A stretch of 64,000 nt of DNA from Cinclus cinclus (taxonomy: Eukaryota > Chordata > Aves > Passeriformes > Cinclidae), in the NCBI RefSeq assembly GCF_963662255.1, contig NC_085067.1, forward strand, positions 1,640,428 through 1,704,427, read 5' to 3'. Each line of letters opens with the position of its first letter. The stretch's first letter is position 1. Below are positions 23,387 through 33,497 of this stretch, piece by piece. The translations under genes and the position numbers were made by a program. Below the pieces are notes generated by a model. It saw nothing but the letters and a program-made list of their open reading frames with translations, was not told the origin of the DNA and searched no databases.

Positions 23387-24858
23387 ACTAAAGGCAGCCT
23401 GTGCGCACAAACAGAAAATCAGAATAAAATAGTAGGAACATAAGACTCTGTAAGGAAGAAATATTATTGCTGGCTTTAGAGTGAGCTGCTGAGAGCTGCT
23501 CTCTCATATCTCCATCCTGGAATTACCAAGGGCTTTAGAGACACTGTTTGAAATTGCCTTATCCACTGCTCCAAGGGGAGGGATTCTGCCTCTTGGGGTA
23601 AGTGTGAGAGCAGGGAGCAGGCAAAGTGTGTTTCAGTTAAAAACAGCATATTTCGATACTGAGTGTGTTACTGTGATATCCAACTATTATGGGGTATTAA
23701 AGGCTGCATTAGGTTGGTTTTAAACACTTCCAGAAGGTCAAGTGAGGGACTAGGACATGGTGTTCAGGATCCTTGTTTGAGAACCAAGATGGGCATTTTG
23801 GTTCTCAAATAATTTGACAAACAATATGAAATATTTCACAAATATTTCACAAATAATGTGAAAGTGGAAGCAAAGCAAAGCAGAGCAGAGCAGAGCCCTG
23901 TCCACACTCACAGTTCTGTCTCCTTGTAATTTCCACCAACATTAATTCAAACACTTCTTTTCTTGCACATATTAAGCAGAAAGGGGAAACAGTTAAATGA
24001 TGTTAATATTTTTTAAATTAGGGAACAAGGAGATGCTGTTTAGGAGTCAAAGGCTGCTCTCACCCAAGGTTTTGTTTTAGAAAGGAGTGCAGAAGTTAAT
24101 GAACCCAGAATAGCCTTTAATTTTCAGTGTCCCCTCACAGTCTATTCACTCAGCATTCATGGCAGTGGCATTGCTCCTAATGAATGACTTGGTATTCATG
24201 TAGCTCTCTCAGTATTACTTATGTGTCTGATCTCTCCTAATGGAAAAAACTGATTGTCACTGGGAAGTTATGAGAAAATATTAAAAAGATCTGATCCACG
24301 GTGAAAGTTTCTTCACTGTAAATGAAACTGCCAGATAACAAATGCAAATAAATTTGGGGAGCTTATTGGTACTGAAGTTTAGTGCCTTTATAATTTATAT
24401 CTTTACTTGGGAGCATCTGATCTCCAACTTAAATGGAACCAAAATCATTATGAAAGAGGAATCACCCTACTTTCGATATCCTTCCACCAGCAATCACAGC
24501 TGTAGCCTCTCCAACCTCCTGTTTACATCACAGTTAATTTGTTTTATATCCAACCTGAGGTAAAGATTCCTCACTAAGCCAAGAGACTTTTGTCTTATTT
24601 TTAAATTATCTCTGCTGTGCCATACATTTATGGAGCAACTGCTGTGCATCCATCGCCTCCTCTCCCCTCCTGGGGACCTCCCTGCAGCCCTCGCTGCTCA
24701 GGTTTCCACATCACCTGCAGAAGGTGCTGCAGGAGGCCAGTGGTGCCCTGGGAATTCCATATCCAGACTCAGCACATCACATTCCTCCAATTCACCACCC
24801 CAGTGCAAATCCCCCCCACTCAGCACCTACATCCCTTGGGACCAGAGATGCTCAGAGA
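23387..24858. other. AT-rich non-coding DNA
   Basis: Includes AGCAA/AGAGC pentamers at 23872-23899 and a perfect POU octamer ATGCAAAT at 24342-24349. The stretch from about 23900 to 24560 is complex and AT-rich. No gene was recognised. Confidence 0.45.
23872..23899. repeat. AGCAA/AGAGC pentanucleotide run
   Basis: About five units shifting from GCAAA to GCAGA, the same family of pentamer as at 8072-8097. Confidence 0.85.
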
Positions 24859-24905
24859 GTCACAGGGTGCTTTGGGGTGGAAGGGACCTTAAAGCAGCCA
24901 TAGCA
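24859..24905 (-). mobile_element. CR1 LINE 3' terminus remnant, antisense
   Basis: GTCACAGGGTGCTTTGGGGT and GGAAGGGACCTTAAAG match the reverse complement of the CR1 3' terminus. Only about 45 bp remain recognisable. Confidence 0.7.
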
Positions 24906-26021
24906 GGGACCCCCAAGCCTCCCTTTGGGCATGCACACACCTGGCACGTCCCACACCAGCCTGGAGAACACCCAGGCACCAGGCACAGGGAATCATTCTC
25001 ACTGTTAACACTTGTACAAACCGGGAAGAGCAAAATTATTCCAAGTTTCCATCCAGAGAAGACCAAGCTACCTAAAGCCTCTGAAATGTTTCCATGCTAT
25101 TTGTATATTTGAGCAGGCTTTGGCATTAAATCAGAACTGATTGGGAAGATCAGTTTGGAGGCACCACACCAGAATACCAACAGGAGCTGCCACTCAGCTC
25201 CGCTCCCCTCCTTCCTCCTCCCTTTGTAAAATTCCCCCAGAGGTAACAAATATCTGAGTGCTTTACCGCAGCCTTTCTTTGGGATAATAACACTAATGAA
25301 AAATGCATGCGAATGATTAGTTCTAGCAAAACAAATTTCCTTCCCAGAAAAGCTGGGAGTTAAATCCTGCTCGGAGCCCCACGTCAGCCGGGTCCCAGCA
25401 CAGCCCTGCTGCTGTTTCCCCATTTCCCACGTCCGTCCCTGCAGGACCTGGCCAGCTCTGCCTCACAAAGTCACTGCAGGGCCCCAGGGGCCACACGTGT
25501 TGTTCACTAAAAGGGGTGAAAGCCCATTGTATTCAGCTTTTTTAGCACGGCCAAACTTCTTGGAAGAAGCAGTAGTTTAATGCCTTCGGAGAGTTGCGTT
25601 TTAATTTTGCCACGGTCTTCCCAGGAAAATGATTCATCTGCTCAGTGCCCCTGTCCCCATATCCCACGGCAGATCCACCAGGCAGCTCCACAGCTCCTGA
25701 GCTTTCAGCTCTTCAAAACACACCGCTCCCTCCTGCAGCCCCATCACCTGCAGTGGGCTCAGCAGCCGCAGCCTCAGCTGGTTTTCCACTCCTTGGGAAC
25801 CCCAGGACGAGCCAAGGCTCTCTGGCAGCACAGGGACGAGATGGCAGCACACACAGCATCCCTGTGGCTGTCCTCCCCTCCTGCTGCACTCACACCTTGC
25901 ACCTCCTCATTTACAAACACCTTCCTCCAGTGCTCACCGACCCTTTGCCCTCAACACCTTTCCCCCACGGACATTTGCGTGAGCGGGGCTTTTATACAAG
26001 GATCTGGGGAGAACTTTTAGG
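24906..26021. other. Non-coding unique DNA
   Basis: Nothing recognised. Chance frames up to 148 aa at 25580-26091 run into the A24 tract. Confidence 0.45.
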
Positions 26022-26045
26022 AAAAAAAAAAAAAAAAAAAAAAAA
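26022..26045. repeat. A24 homopolymer
   Basis: Twenty-four A. No recognisable retrocopy precedes it. Confidence 0.95.
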
Positions 26046-26288
26046 GCTGTTTTTAATTGACAGAAATGTGGTGCTGGTGCCAGAAACCTGACCCTGTTCC
26101 TGTCCCGTGGAAGGGTCACCGTGAGCCGCACGGGATGCTCCACTGCTGCCCCAGCTCTCTCCCAGGAGCTGCTTAGAAATGTGTTTACACAACTGAGAAA
26201 ACCGAGAGGGCCTTTGCTCGCCAAATTTCCACAAACAAGCTTAAATGAATCCAATAAAGTCACTCTTAGTTAATTATTTGCCCAGATT

Positions 26289-27458
26289 TCACTGGAGTCG
26301 AAGCTCTGGCTTCCGCTTTACTACACAAGCACGAGGCAGGGGTGACAGTTCCAGGGAGTTGGAGCATTGTTCTCCTCCATGCACCTGCAGATCGCTTGGC
26401 AGTGCCTGCAGCACTCCAACCCTCTTGGCTGCAAAACCTTCCAGATGTGGAAGAGTTTCCACACCCGGTGTCCCAGCCCCGTACCACGCACGGCTGAACC
26501 AAACCTCGGCCCGGAACCAAAACCTTCCCCGTGCCAATCTGGGGCACGCAGCCAGCCCTGCACGGCCACACCTGGGGACAGCAGAGTCCTGGGGGTGAGG
26601 CTTTGTCTCCCCACTGTGCTGAGCTCCCTCATCCAGCTGCTGGGACATCCCTCCCCCAGCACCGGGATGCTGACACACACCTACCTGAAAACCCAAACCA
26701 ACGCCCAAAGGGGAGGAAGGGCACAACCTGGCAGCTCTGTCTGGTACCCAGGCACGCACGTGAGTGTGAAGAAGCTCTGGCAACCCTGCTGCCCATCCCC
26801 GGTGCTGGGAATTCTGGCTCACCACGCTTTGTTCTGGGGCTGCCAGATGGGCAGGGCTGGGGTTGTCAGCCCTGGCAGCGGGACACGAAGCTGCTTTACT
26901 CACTTTGGCGTGAAAAATATCACCCTGCTCAGGCTTGGTGGGGGGGGGGGGGGAATTTTCATCCCTCCTTGCCTTCCCCACACAGCTGTTAATGAGACAG
27001 TTTGCTGGAGCCAGACAAATGCAGACAGGCTGCCCGGGGCCAGGCGCTGGGAGCGGGCACGCGGGGCAGCGTGGCACTTTTGGTGTAAACATGTGGCGTG
27101 TTGGCGTGCCAAAAGCTTGGTTGGTGGCCTCTATTTGTTTTTCAAAGAGCTTGTCAGGTTCATTTACACACGTCAGCGCCTGCATGCGCTTGAAGAGAGA
27201 GGGGAAACACATTCTTTGTCTGCCTGCGAGCCCTGCCTTGGGAATGATGAGGCTGAGGGAGCTGGAGGCACCTCCTGGATCACCCCACGCTCCAGGAGCA
27301 AAGGGCGGTGGAAAAGGCGTAGCCAGACCCCCAAACCACCACCCTCTGCCAGCACAATAAACACCACTCCGGCTTTTCAGCACTGTGGATGTCAGAACCT
27401 GGCTTGTCCTTTCCCTTGTCCTGCTTTTCCTAACACCAAGCTTTTGTTCCGGGTTTAG
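26289..27458. other. GC-rich 1.1-kb stretch open on both strands (no gene assigned)
   Basis: A 363-aa frame on + (26367-27458) and a 364-aa frame on - (27383-26289) overlap almost fully. Their codons are in register: both begin codons at positions divisible by three, so each + codon is the complement of a - codon. Neither product has a signal peptide, membrane segment, repeat or domain that I recognise. Both are rich in Pro, Cys, Gly and Ser. The frames cross a G14 run (26940-26953), an unlikely feature for a conserved coding exon. Probably GC-driven chance. A lineage-specific transcript cannot be excluded. Confidence 0.3.
26940..26953. repeat. G14 homopolymer
   Basis: Fourteen G on the + strand within the GC-rich stretch. 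Confidence 0.95.
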
Positions 27459-27515
27459 GGAAGGCAGAGCTGGTGACTGAGCCCAGCCTCCTGTCTCTCC
27501 AAAAGCTCATTTTCA

Positions 27516-27585
27516 ATCAAAGGATCATGGTTTGGGTTGGAAGGGATCCTAGAGACCATCTCGTTCCATCCCCTATTCCACTTGA
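27516..27585 (-). mobile_element. CR1 LINE 3' terminus fragment, antisense
   Basis: GGATCATGGTTTGGGTTGG, AAGGGATCCTAGAGACCATC and TCGTTCCATCCCC match the reverse complement of the CR1 3' end. Confidence 0.85.
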
Positions 27586-28049
27586 GCATAAGAGGGGATT
27601 CTCCTCAATTCCTACATAAAATTTAGACCCTCTGTGGTAAATAATACAAAAATGAAGAAGTTTTGGTTCTTTTCCTTCATGTTTTCTGAGTTTTGCAAGG
27701 AAACTGCTGCTGGTATTGGGATCACCTGTCAAAATTGCTGCCAGGAGATACACAACTCTTAACCAGCTCTGAAACACTACTTGAGTGAAGTGGAACAGGA
27801 TTGAACTAAAAGGGTTTTACCTCCCTGATATTAAGTGCATATTGAAGATTTAAGTAGCAATTAAGGTGGCTGTAGAAGATGGCAAATCAGCATGCTTATC
27901 TTCCAGAGATAAGTCAAAAAAAAAAAAAAAAAGGACAGAAAGAGGGAAAAGGGAAAAAAAACCCAGCAATTAGGAGAGTAGACTGGGGGAAAAAATATTA
28001 AATGGATGTTTCTGCACAAAAAAACCCAGGCTGACAACATTTCTGCTTT
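27586..28049. other. Non-coding AT-rich DNA with A-runs
   Basis: An A17 run lies at about 27917-27933, with A-rich patches near 27954 and 28017. No gene was recognised. Confidence 0.45.
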
Positions 28050-28530
28050 GTAAGGGGGAAATTACTGTAACGCACTGTTTACATAGCAGAAATCAGGGGA
28101 AATTATGCTGTCACACTGACATCTGTAGGAGAAGGACAATTTTAAAATTACACTGTTCAACACCTTTAATGATTTGTAACACAAGAGGTGTGGCTACTCC
28201 TATTAAATGTGTTGCCAAATCAATAAAAGGCATAATTGGAGTTGTTAGAGCAAATTATAGCACCACCGTTATGTTGCAATACAATGTTCCCTTGTAAACT
28301 GCTATTACGGGTAAAGCTGTATTTCTCTCTTATTTGGCTGTTTTGTAATGAGTTGGCATTTTGCTCCATAATAGTTCCACTTTCTTTTATGGAGCTTTCA
28401 CTTTTACTTTCCTCTTTTGTGCAGCCTATAATTTCCCTTCCCTTCCTCTCTGCCTGTTGACAACTGGTCTATACGCGTTTGAAAACAGCCCTGAGGTTAT
28501 AAACTATATTATTTAACATTATTTGTAATC
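28050..28530. promoter_or_regulatory. AT-rich complex block (candidate conserved element)
   Basis: Repeat-free, high-complexity sequence (CAATAAAAGGCATAATTGG near 28220, GCACCACCGTTATG near 28260, CTCCATAATAGTTCC near 28365). The texture is like that of vertebrate conserved non-coding elements. Not tested by alignment. Confidence 0.35.
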
Positions 28531-30369
28531 TTTTTCAATTGGAAGTCAAGGGGGGAGGCACAACATTGGCACATTTAGAACCTGAGGTGCCTTTAGGCTG
28601 GGCCTTCACCTTCCCCGGAGGGAAGGGAGCTGCAGCAGGGCAGGAGAGATGGGAAGACCTTGCATAAACTCTTCAAGGGTCTTGCTGCTGGCATTTCAAA
28701 CGAGGGATTTGGGCTTTATCTATCTGGAGCACAAGGAGTGCCTGTGGAAGCGCTGCCTGGGAGCTGTAAATCACCAAATGTGCCCCCGTGCTAAAGTTGC
28801 TGAGGTCTGGGTCACTGCCTGCCAGGGGACGATGCTCTCTCCTGGTAATGAGGGGCTGTTTCTGTCTCAGGGAGGAAGGCTAACAAGCATCAGCTCCTCC
28901 ACACGCTCAGCCCCCAGCCCACGGTTTGCTGGGATGCAGAGATGGAGCTGGAGCCAACCTGCAAGGTCACTGCCTGGGCTCTGAGCTGCTCACAAAGGCT
29001 GCTGGGCTCCCTGCCTCCAGCTCAGGGCCAGGGGGGAGGTTTGCCATTGTCCAGCCTCTCCAGCTCGCGGTGGAAGAAACACAAGGAAGGAAGGAGAGAG
29101 AGAGGAAGAGGAGAAGAGAAAGGAGAATTGATCATGAACCAGGCTTTACGCAGTACTGCACAATCCTTATCCCAGTTAACATAAAACCCTGGGGATGGTT
29201 GCATTCCCACAGCAGGAAGGAGCTGAGCCAGACCCTCCTCTAGTCACAGACAAAAAGGCAATAGCCAGTATTTTTGGCTAAACCACCTCCTTTGCTAGAA
29301 TGAAAGTCATCTGCCTCCTCTTCTGCCTCGAAAACCCTGCAAAACCTCAGCATAAGACACGCAGACCCACTCAGGCCATGGGACAGACAGTACCCCCAAA
29401 TCTGAGTTTTAAAGGGAAACTGTTAAACCAGAACGGTCTTAAAGCCAATCCTTGCAAGGACCGAGCTGTGACACCGCGTTTTCCCTGGCAGGAACGTCCC
29501 AGCCCTGTCAGAGCTGCTGCTGGCACGGGCACTGCCAGCCTGGCTCAGCAGCTGTCCCCACACTGGCATCCCCACAGCAGGACCCTGCCAACTGCTGGGA
29601 TCCCATTGTCACGGCAGGCACAGAGTGACACTCAGGGCTGTGTGCAGCTGCTGGGCTTAAACTTATTCCTGAAGTTATTTTTAGCCTCTTAAAGCCCTGG
29701 GAAAGGTTGCAGCTCAAGGCGGGAGACTGGCGCAGGGGTGGGGTGGGGAGTGATGCGCTTCTGAGTGTTTGTGATCTGCAAACAAACCAGGGGAAATGGC
29801 TATTAAGTAGCATAGGGATGTTTGGAAATTAAATATTCTCACTGTGCTGGCAGTCAAGAGAAACCAAGGCTGGGTTCTGGCCCTTTACTTGTGTCAGAGA
29901 AGTGCTTTAGCAACCCCACACAGCTTTGTGCCACTCACAGGCAGATGTTGCTCACAGGGGAAACCTACACAAAGTTTGGGCAATAGTAGATTTATTTAGC
30001 ATTGTTTTATCACTTTCTGGGACCTTCAGTAAATTTATTCCTCTGTGTTCATGTAAAATTTTTCTTTGAGCCCTGTATCACTCACAGTCAGATCCTGTTC
30101 TCTCCCATCCAGAAGTTGTTATTCACAAACAGGGGAACTGAGGAATAAATTTTCCTCCTGTGGAGGCAGAGGAGCAGCCTTTGAAAAGCTGCATGTGAAG
30201 GAGTGTAACAGGAGGATGCCCATGGGTGCCCCTCAGAGCCTGTGCAGCTCCAGGACCAGGGAGGGCAGAAGGAGCAGGGACCAGCCCACACGGGGACACT
30301 CAGAGGTGTAAAAACATCTCCCTAAGCTCAGCATGGGCCTCCTGGATTTTCCCATGGAACCAGGAGGAT
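28531..30369. other. Non-coding DNA with purine-rich patch
   Basis: 29083-29125 is a purine-only stretch (GGAAGGAAGGAGAGAGAG and on). The rest is unique, without a recognised gene or family. Confidence 0.45.
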
Positions 30370-30682
30370 TTGCCCTGCTCTGTATCCCAGTGCCACCCTG
30401 CTCTATATCCCAGTGCCACCCTGCTCTATATCCCAGTGCCACCCTGCTCTGTATCCCATTGCCACCCTGCTCTATATCCCATTGCCACCCTGCTCTGTAT
30501 CCCAGTGCCACCCTGCTCTGTATCCCAGTGCCACCCTGCTCTGTATCCCAGTGCCACCCTGCTCTGTATCCCATTGCCACCCTGCTCTGTATCCCAGTGC
30601 CACCCTGCTCTATAGCCCATTGCCACCCTGCTCTATATCCCACTGCCACCCTGCTCTATATCCCACTGCCACCCTTCTCTGG
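30370..30682. repeat. Minisatellite B: 23-bp unit, about 13 copies
   Basis: Copies start at 30391 and recur every 23 bp to 30667. Core TGCCACCCTGCTCT is followed by ATATCCCAG or GTATCCCAT variants. A shortened unit lacking CCA precedes the array (30370-30390), and the last copy has CTTCTC. Copies near the right end carry CACTGCC rather than CAGTGCC. Because 23 is not a multiple of three and the unit lacks stops, frames stay open on both strands (up to 172 aa). This is an artefact. Confidence 0.97.
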
Positions 30683-31014
30683 GTGCTGAGTCACTCACTG
30701 GTGTCTGTGCCAGCTCAGATCCCTGCACACCTTCTGTCAGCCCAGGGGAGGAACAGAAGCAGCCAAAGGGGTGTGGAAGGGGCACTTGTGAACCTTTTGG
30801 GATGTATATATATTCTCTCTCTGGCAACATCAGAGAGAAAAAAATATTGCAGATTATGTCACAAAATTAATACCCACCAGAACAGGTCTGAGCTGAAGGC
30901 AGAGCAGAGTCACACTGGGAGAAGGGGATGAGGAACTCAGCCCCAGCTCTTGTGAGGAAGAACAGAACACACAGATGTTGGCCTGTGGTGCAAACCCCCT
31001 CAAGCCCACCCAAA
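30683..31014. other. Non-coding unique DNA
   Basis: Nothing recognised apart from a TATATATA patch at about 30805. Confidence 0.45.
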
Positions 31015-31101
31015 GCAATGAGCAGCCTGCTGCAGTGGAAAGTGTCCCTGCCCATGGCAGGAGGTTGGAACCAGATGGTTTTGGACCCAAACCACTCTAG
31101 G
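31015..31101 (+). mobile_element. CR1 LINE 3' end fragment, sense
   Basis: GTGTCCCTGCCCATGGCAGG, AGGTTGGAACCAGATGG and GACCCAAACCACTCTAGG match the last part of the CR1 3' untranslated region. Confidence 0.9.
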
Positions 31102-32159
31102 TACAAAGTGTGCAGGGAGGGAGGGAGAGGAGCAGCTCCACTGTCACACGTTCCCTGCTGCACCAGAGGCAAACATTGGCCACACTCGGAAGAAGTGGCG
31201 AATGGAAATGTGCATTTCTCCAGCTGCAGAGGTTTTGTTTCCAGTGAAATCCCTCCTCCTGGATTCGTATGCAGAAAGGTGGGAGGGGGGGCCAGCCCAA
31301 AAAGTGAGATTCCCATTTCCTATCGGGCACGTGCTGGGCTTATCGGGCATAAGAAATGCACTGCTTGTAGCCCAAATGTAAAGCAGTTAATAAACAGGCT
31401 GTTAATGTGTCAGCAGCCAGCAGCAGACAAGGCACGGTGTCTCAGGCTCCCCCCCACCTCCTCATAATCCTAATTGCATCAAATCTAATCATTTTTATGG
31501 GATAAAAAGATTTCCATAGATGACAAAGGGTTACATCCTCAGCCCTGTTGATCCATCCAGTAAAATTAGATAAGAAATAGATTTCTAGGCAATGTATTAA
31601 AGACGACTGGGGGGGGGGAGGCAAAAAAAAGAGGGAGAGAGAAAGGGGAGATCATTTACTGCAATTCCTCGTCTCACTCCCCCGGTTCAAGAAAGAAAAT
31701 GTAAATGTGATGTTCGTTTGGCCACAGGCAGCTGCTTCTATCAGGCACTGCAAACTGCAGCAGGACAAAGGGGTAACTCTGGTAAAAGGAAAGGTTAATA
31801 GCAAAGCAGGGGAGGGGGGCTGCTCATCGGCATGGACGGCACGTCTCAGCCTCGACACTCGGTGATGGGTTCGAACTGGGAACTGACATGAGATATAGAA
31901 GTGCTGGCTGAAAATAATTCAGAGTGACGGCCGCGCTGGCCTGAAAATGGAGAGGGGCTGAATCACCGAGCACTTGGCGAATATGCAGGAGCAGGGTTGC
32001 CAACTGCTCCTGATTATTTTCAGAAATAGTCTGGATTTTACTGACCACTCCTTTCCTCCCCTCACCTTCCTGCCCCACGCAGCACTGGTGGGGGTGATGC
32101 TGCTCTTTGCTTGGATTTAAACAGGGAGCACGCGGAAATCCCGGTGACATCTGTGCTTA
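31102..32159. other. Non-coding unique DNA
   Basis: A G10 run lies at 31609-31618. The stretch 31480-31760 is AT-rich and complex. Nothing else was recognised. Confidence 0.45.
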
Positions 32160-32600
32160 CATAACCGAGTCACGGCGCAGGGAACGTAAATAATGACAAA
32201 AAATTCAACCCACACCCCATTCCTAATGTTAATTTTTGCCAAAGAGTCAAATTGCCCCGCTCATGCTGTGACACATAGGAGACAATCAAGGCCTAGGATA
32301 TTCTATATATTCACAGTTCCACAGCTGTTCATGCACCAACATACACACTGAAGGAAGCTCTACATGCACTATATGATTGATACGTGGCTATTATACCAGA
32401 AAAATATATTTTCAGTTCTCAAGAAAGAAAGAAAAAACAATTTATAAAGACATCCCCAGACCGATGTTCAGATTTCTTGCAGCTTAGAGTGCTGTGAAAG
32501 AACAAACCCAACACTCCACAGCCGAGTCTGCTCTGTCACAAATTGTGAACAGGTTAGAAAGCTCTGTATTGTAGCAACTAGAATTTTAAATGAGGTCCTT
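32160..32600. promoter_or_regulatory. AT-rich complex block with PBX-HOX type site
   Basis: TGATTGAT (32374-32381) is the known PBX-HOX composite core TGATTNAT. It lies in repeat-free AT-rich sequence with many distinct short words (CTAGGATATTCTATATATTC, TACATGCACTATATG). The regulatory role is inferred. Confidence 0.35.
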
Positions 32601-33339
32601 TAGCTGGGGGGACTGGCCCGGGGGGGATGAGGGGGCAGCACACAGGTGCCAGCCATGTCCCTGCCCAGCTCCCCAGGTAACTTATCCCAAAAGAAAAGAG
32701 GGTCCCTGTATCACAGCAGGCTTCTTTGGGGCATTAAATGGATAAGTCTCACCAGGCACCTTGTGGGGTTTGTTGGTTTTCAAATCTGGCGTGAATACAT
32801 TTGGAACAACAACAACAAAAAAAAAGAGGTTAAAAATATGCTAAAGCAAAAATAGATCCTTCATCCGCAGCTCGTCTGGATGGTTGGCACTCTTCCTAAA
32901 ACACGAGTTACTGGGAGATTCAGAAGCTCTAAAAATCCCTACCCAAAAAAAAATTAAAATAAAATAAAATAAAAAAAAGGAGAGGAAAACGGAGCAAACC
33001 TCCTAGGTCCTCATGTCCCTGTGGCCACTGCTGTGACCAGCAGCACCATTCCCCCTCCAGTCTGACCCTGTGCCCCTGGTCTGAGCGGGGCTTTCCTGGC
33101 ACGTGGCTGCAGTAGCAGCACAAGGCAGAGCTACGGCAGCTCTTGGACATCCCCTGAACATAGCACAGGACAAAGCTTCTGCAGAGAGGCAACCTGTCGT
33201 CTGGGGATGCCAAGGATGATTCTTCTGAGGCTGGAGATTGTTTGGAAAAGGAAAGCAGTGCGTGCCAGGCTGTGAAGAGCCCCGAGCCTCCCCTCTGAAG
33301 CACCTTCCTCTGCAGCTCACAGCCCTCAGCAGGGATTTG
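32601..33339. other. Non-coding DNA with A/T-rich simple repeat
   Basis: An (AAAAT)n-like run occupies 32945-32978. Nothing else was recognised. Confidence 0.45.
32945..32978. repeat. (AAAAT)n simple repeat
   Basis: A9, then TTAAAAT and AAAAT units, then A8. Confidence 0.9.
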
Positions 33340-33497
33340 TGGAATCATGGAGTGGTTTGGGTTGGAAGGGACCTGCACAGGTGCCCGAGTCCAAGCCCTG
33401 CCATGGGCAGGGACACCTCCCACTGCCCCAGAGGTTGATCCAAGCTCCATCCAACCTGGCCTTGGACACTGCCAGGTGTGAAGCCACAGCTTCTCCG
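33340..33497 (-). mobile_element. CR1 LINE 3' end, antisense
   Basis: GGAATCATGGAGTGGTTTGG, GTTGGAAGGGACCTGCACAG, GCCATGGGCAGGGACACCTCC, ATCCAACCTGGCCTTGGACAC and GAAGCCACAGCTTCTC follow the reverse complement of the avian CR1 3' end. This is a 5'-truncated copy. Confidence 0.95.

Noticed and set aside
30120..30155. AACAGGGGAACTGAGGAAT, resembling antisense MIR
   Set aside because: The following sequence does not continue the MIR consensus, so the match is too short.
31867..31880. GGTTCGAACT, resembling a tRNA B box
   Set aside because: No matching A box, anticodon stem or acceptor stem could be built around it on either strand.
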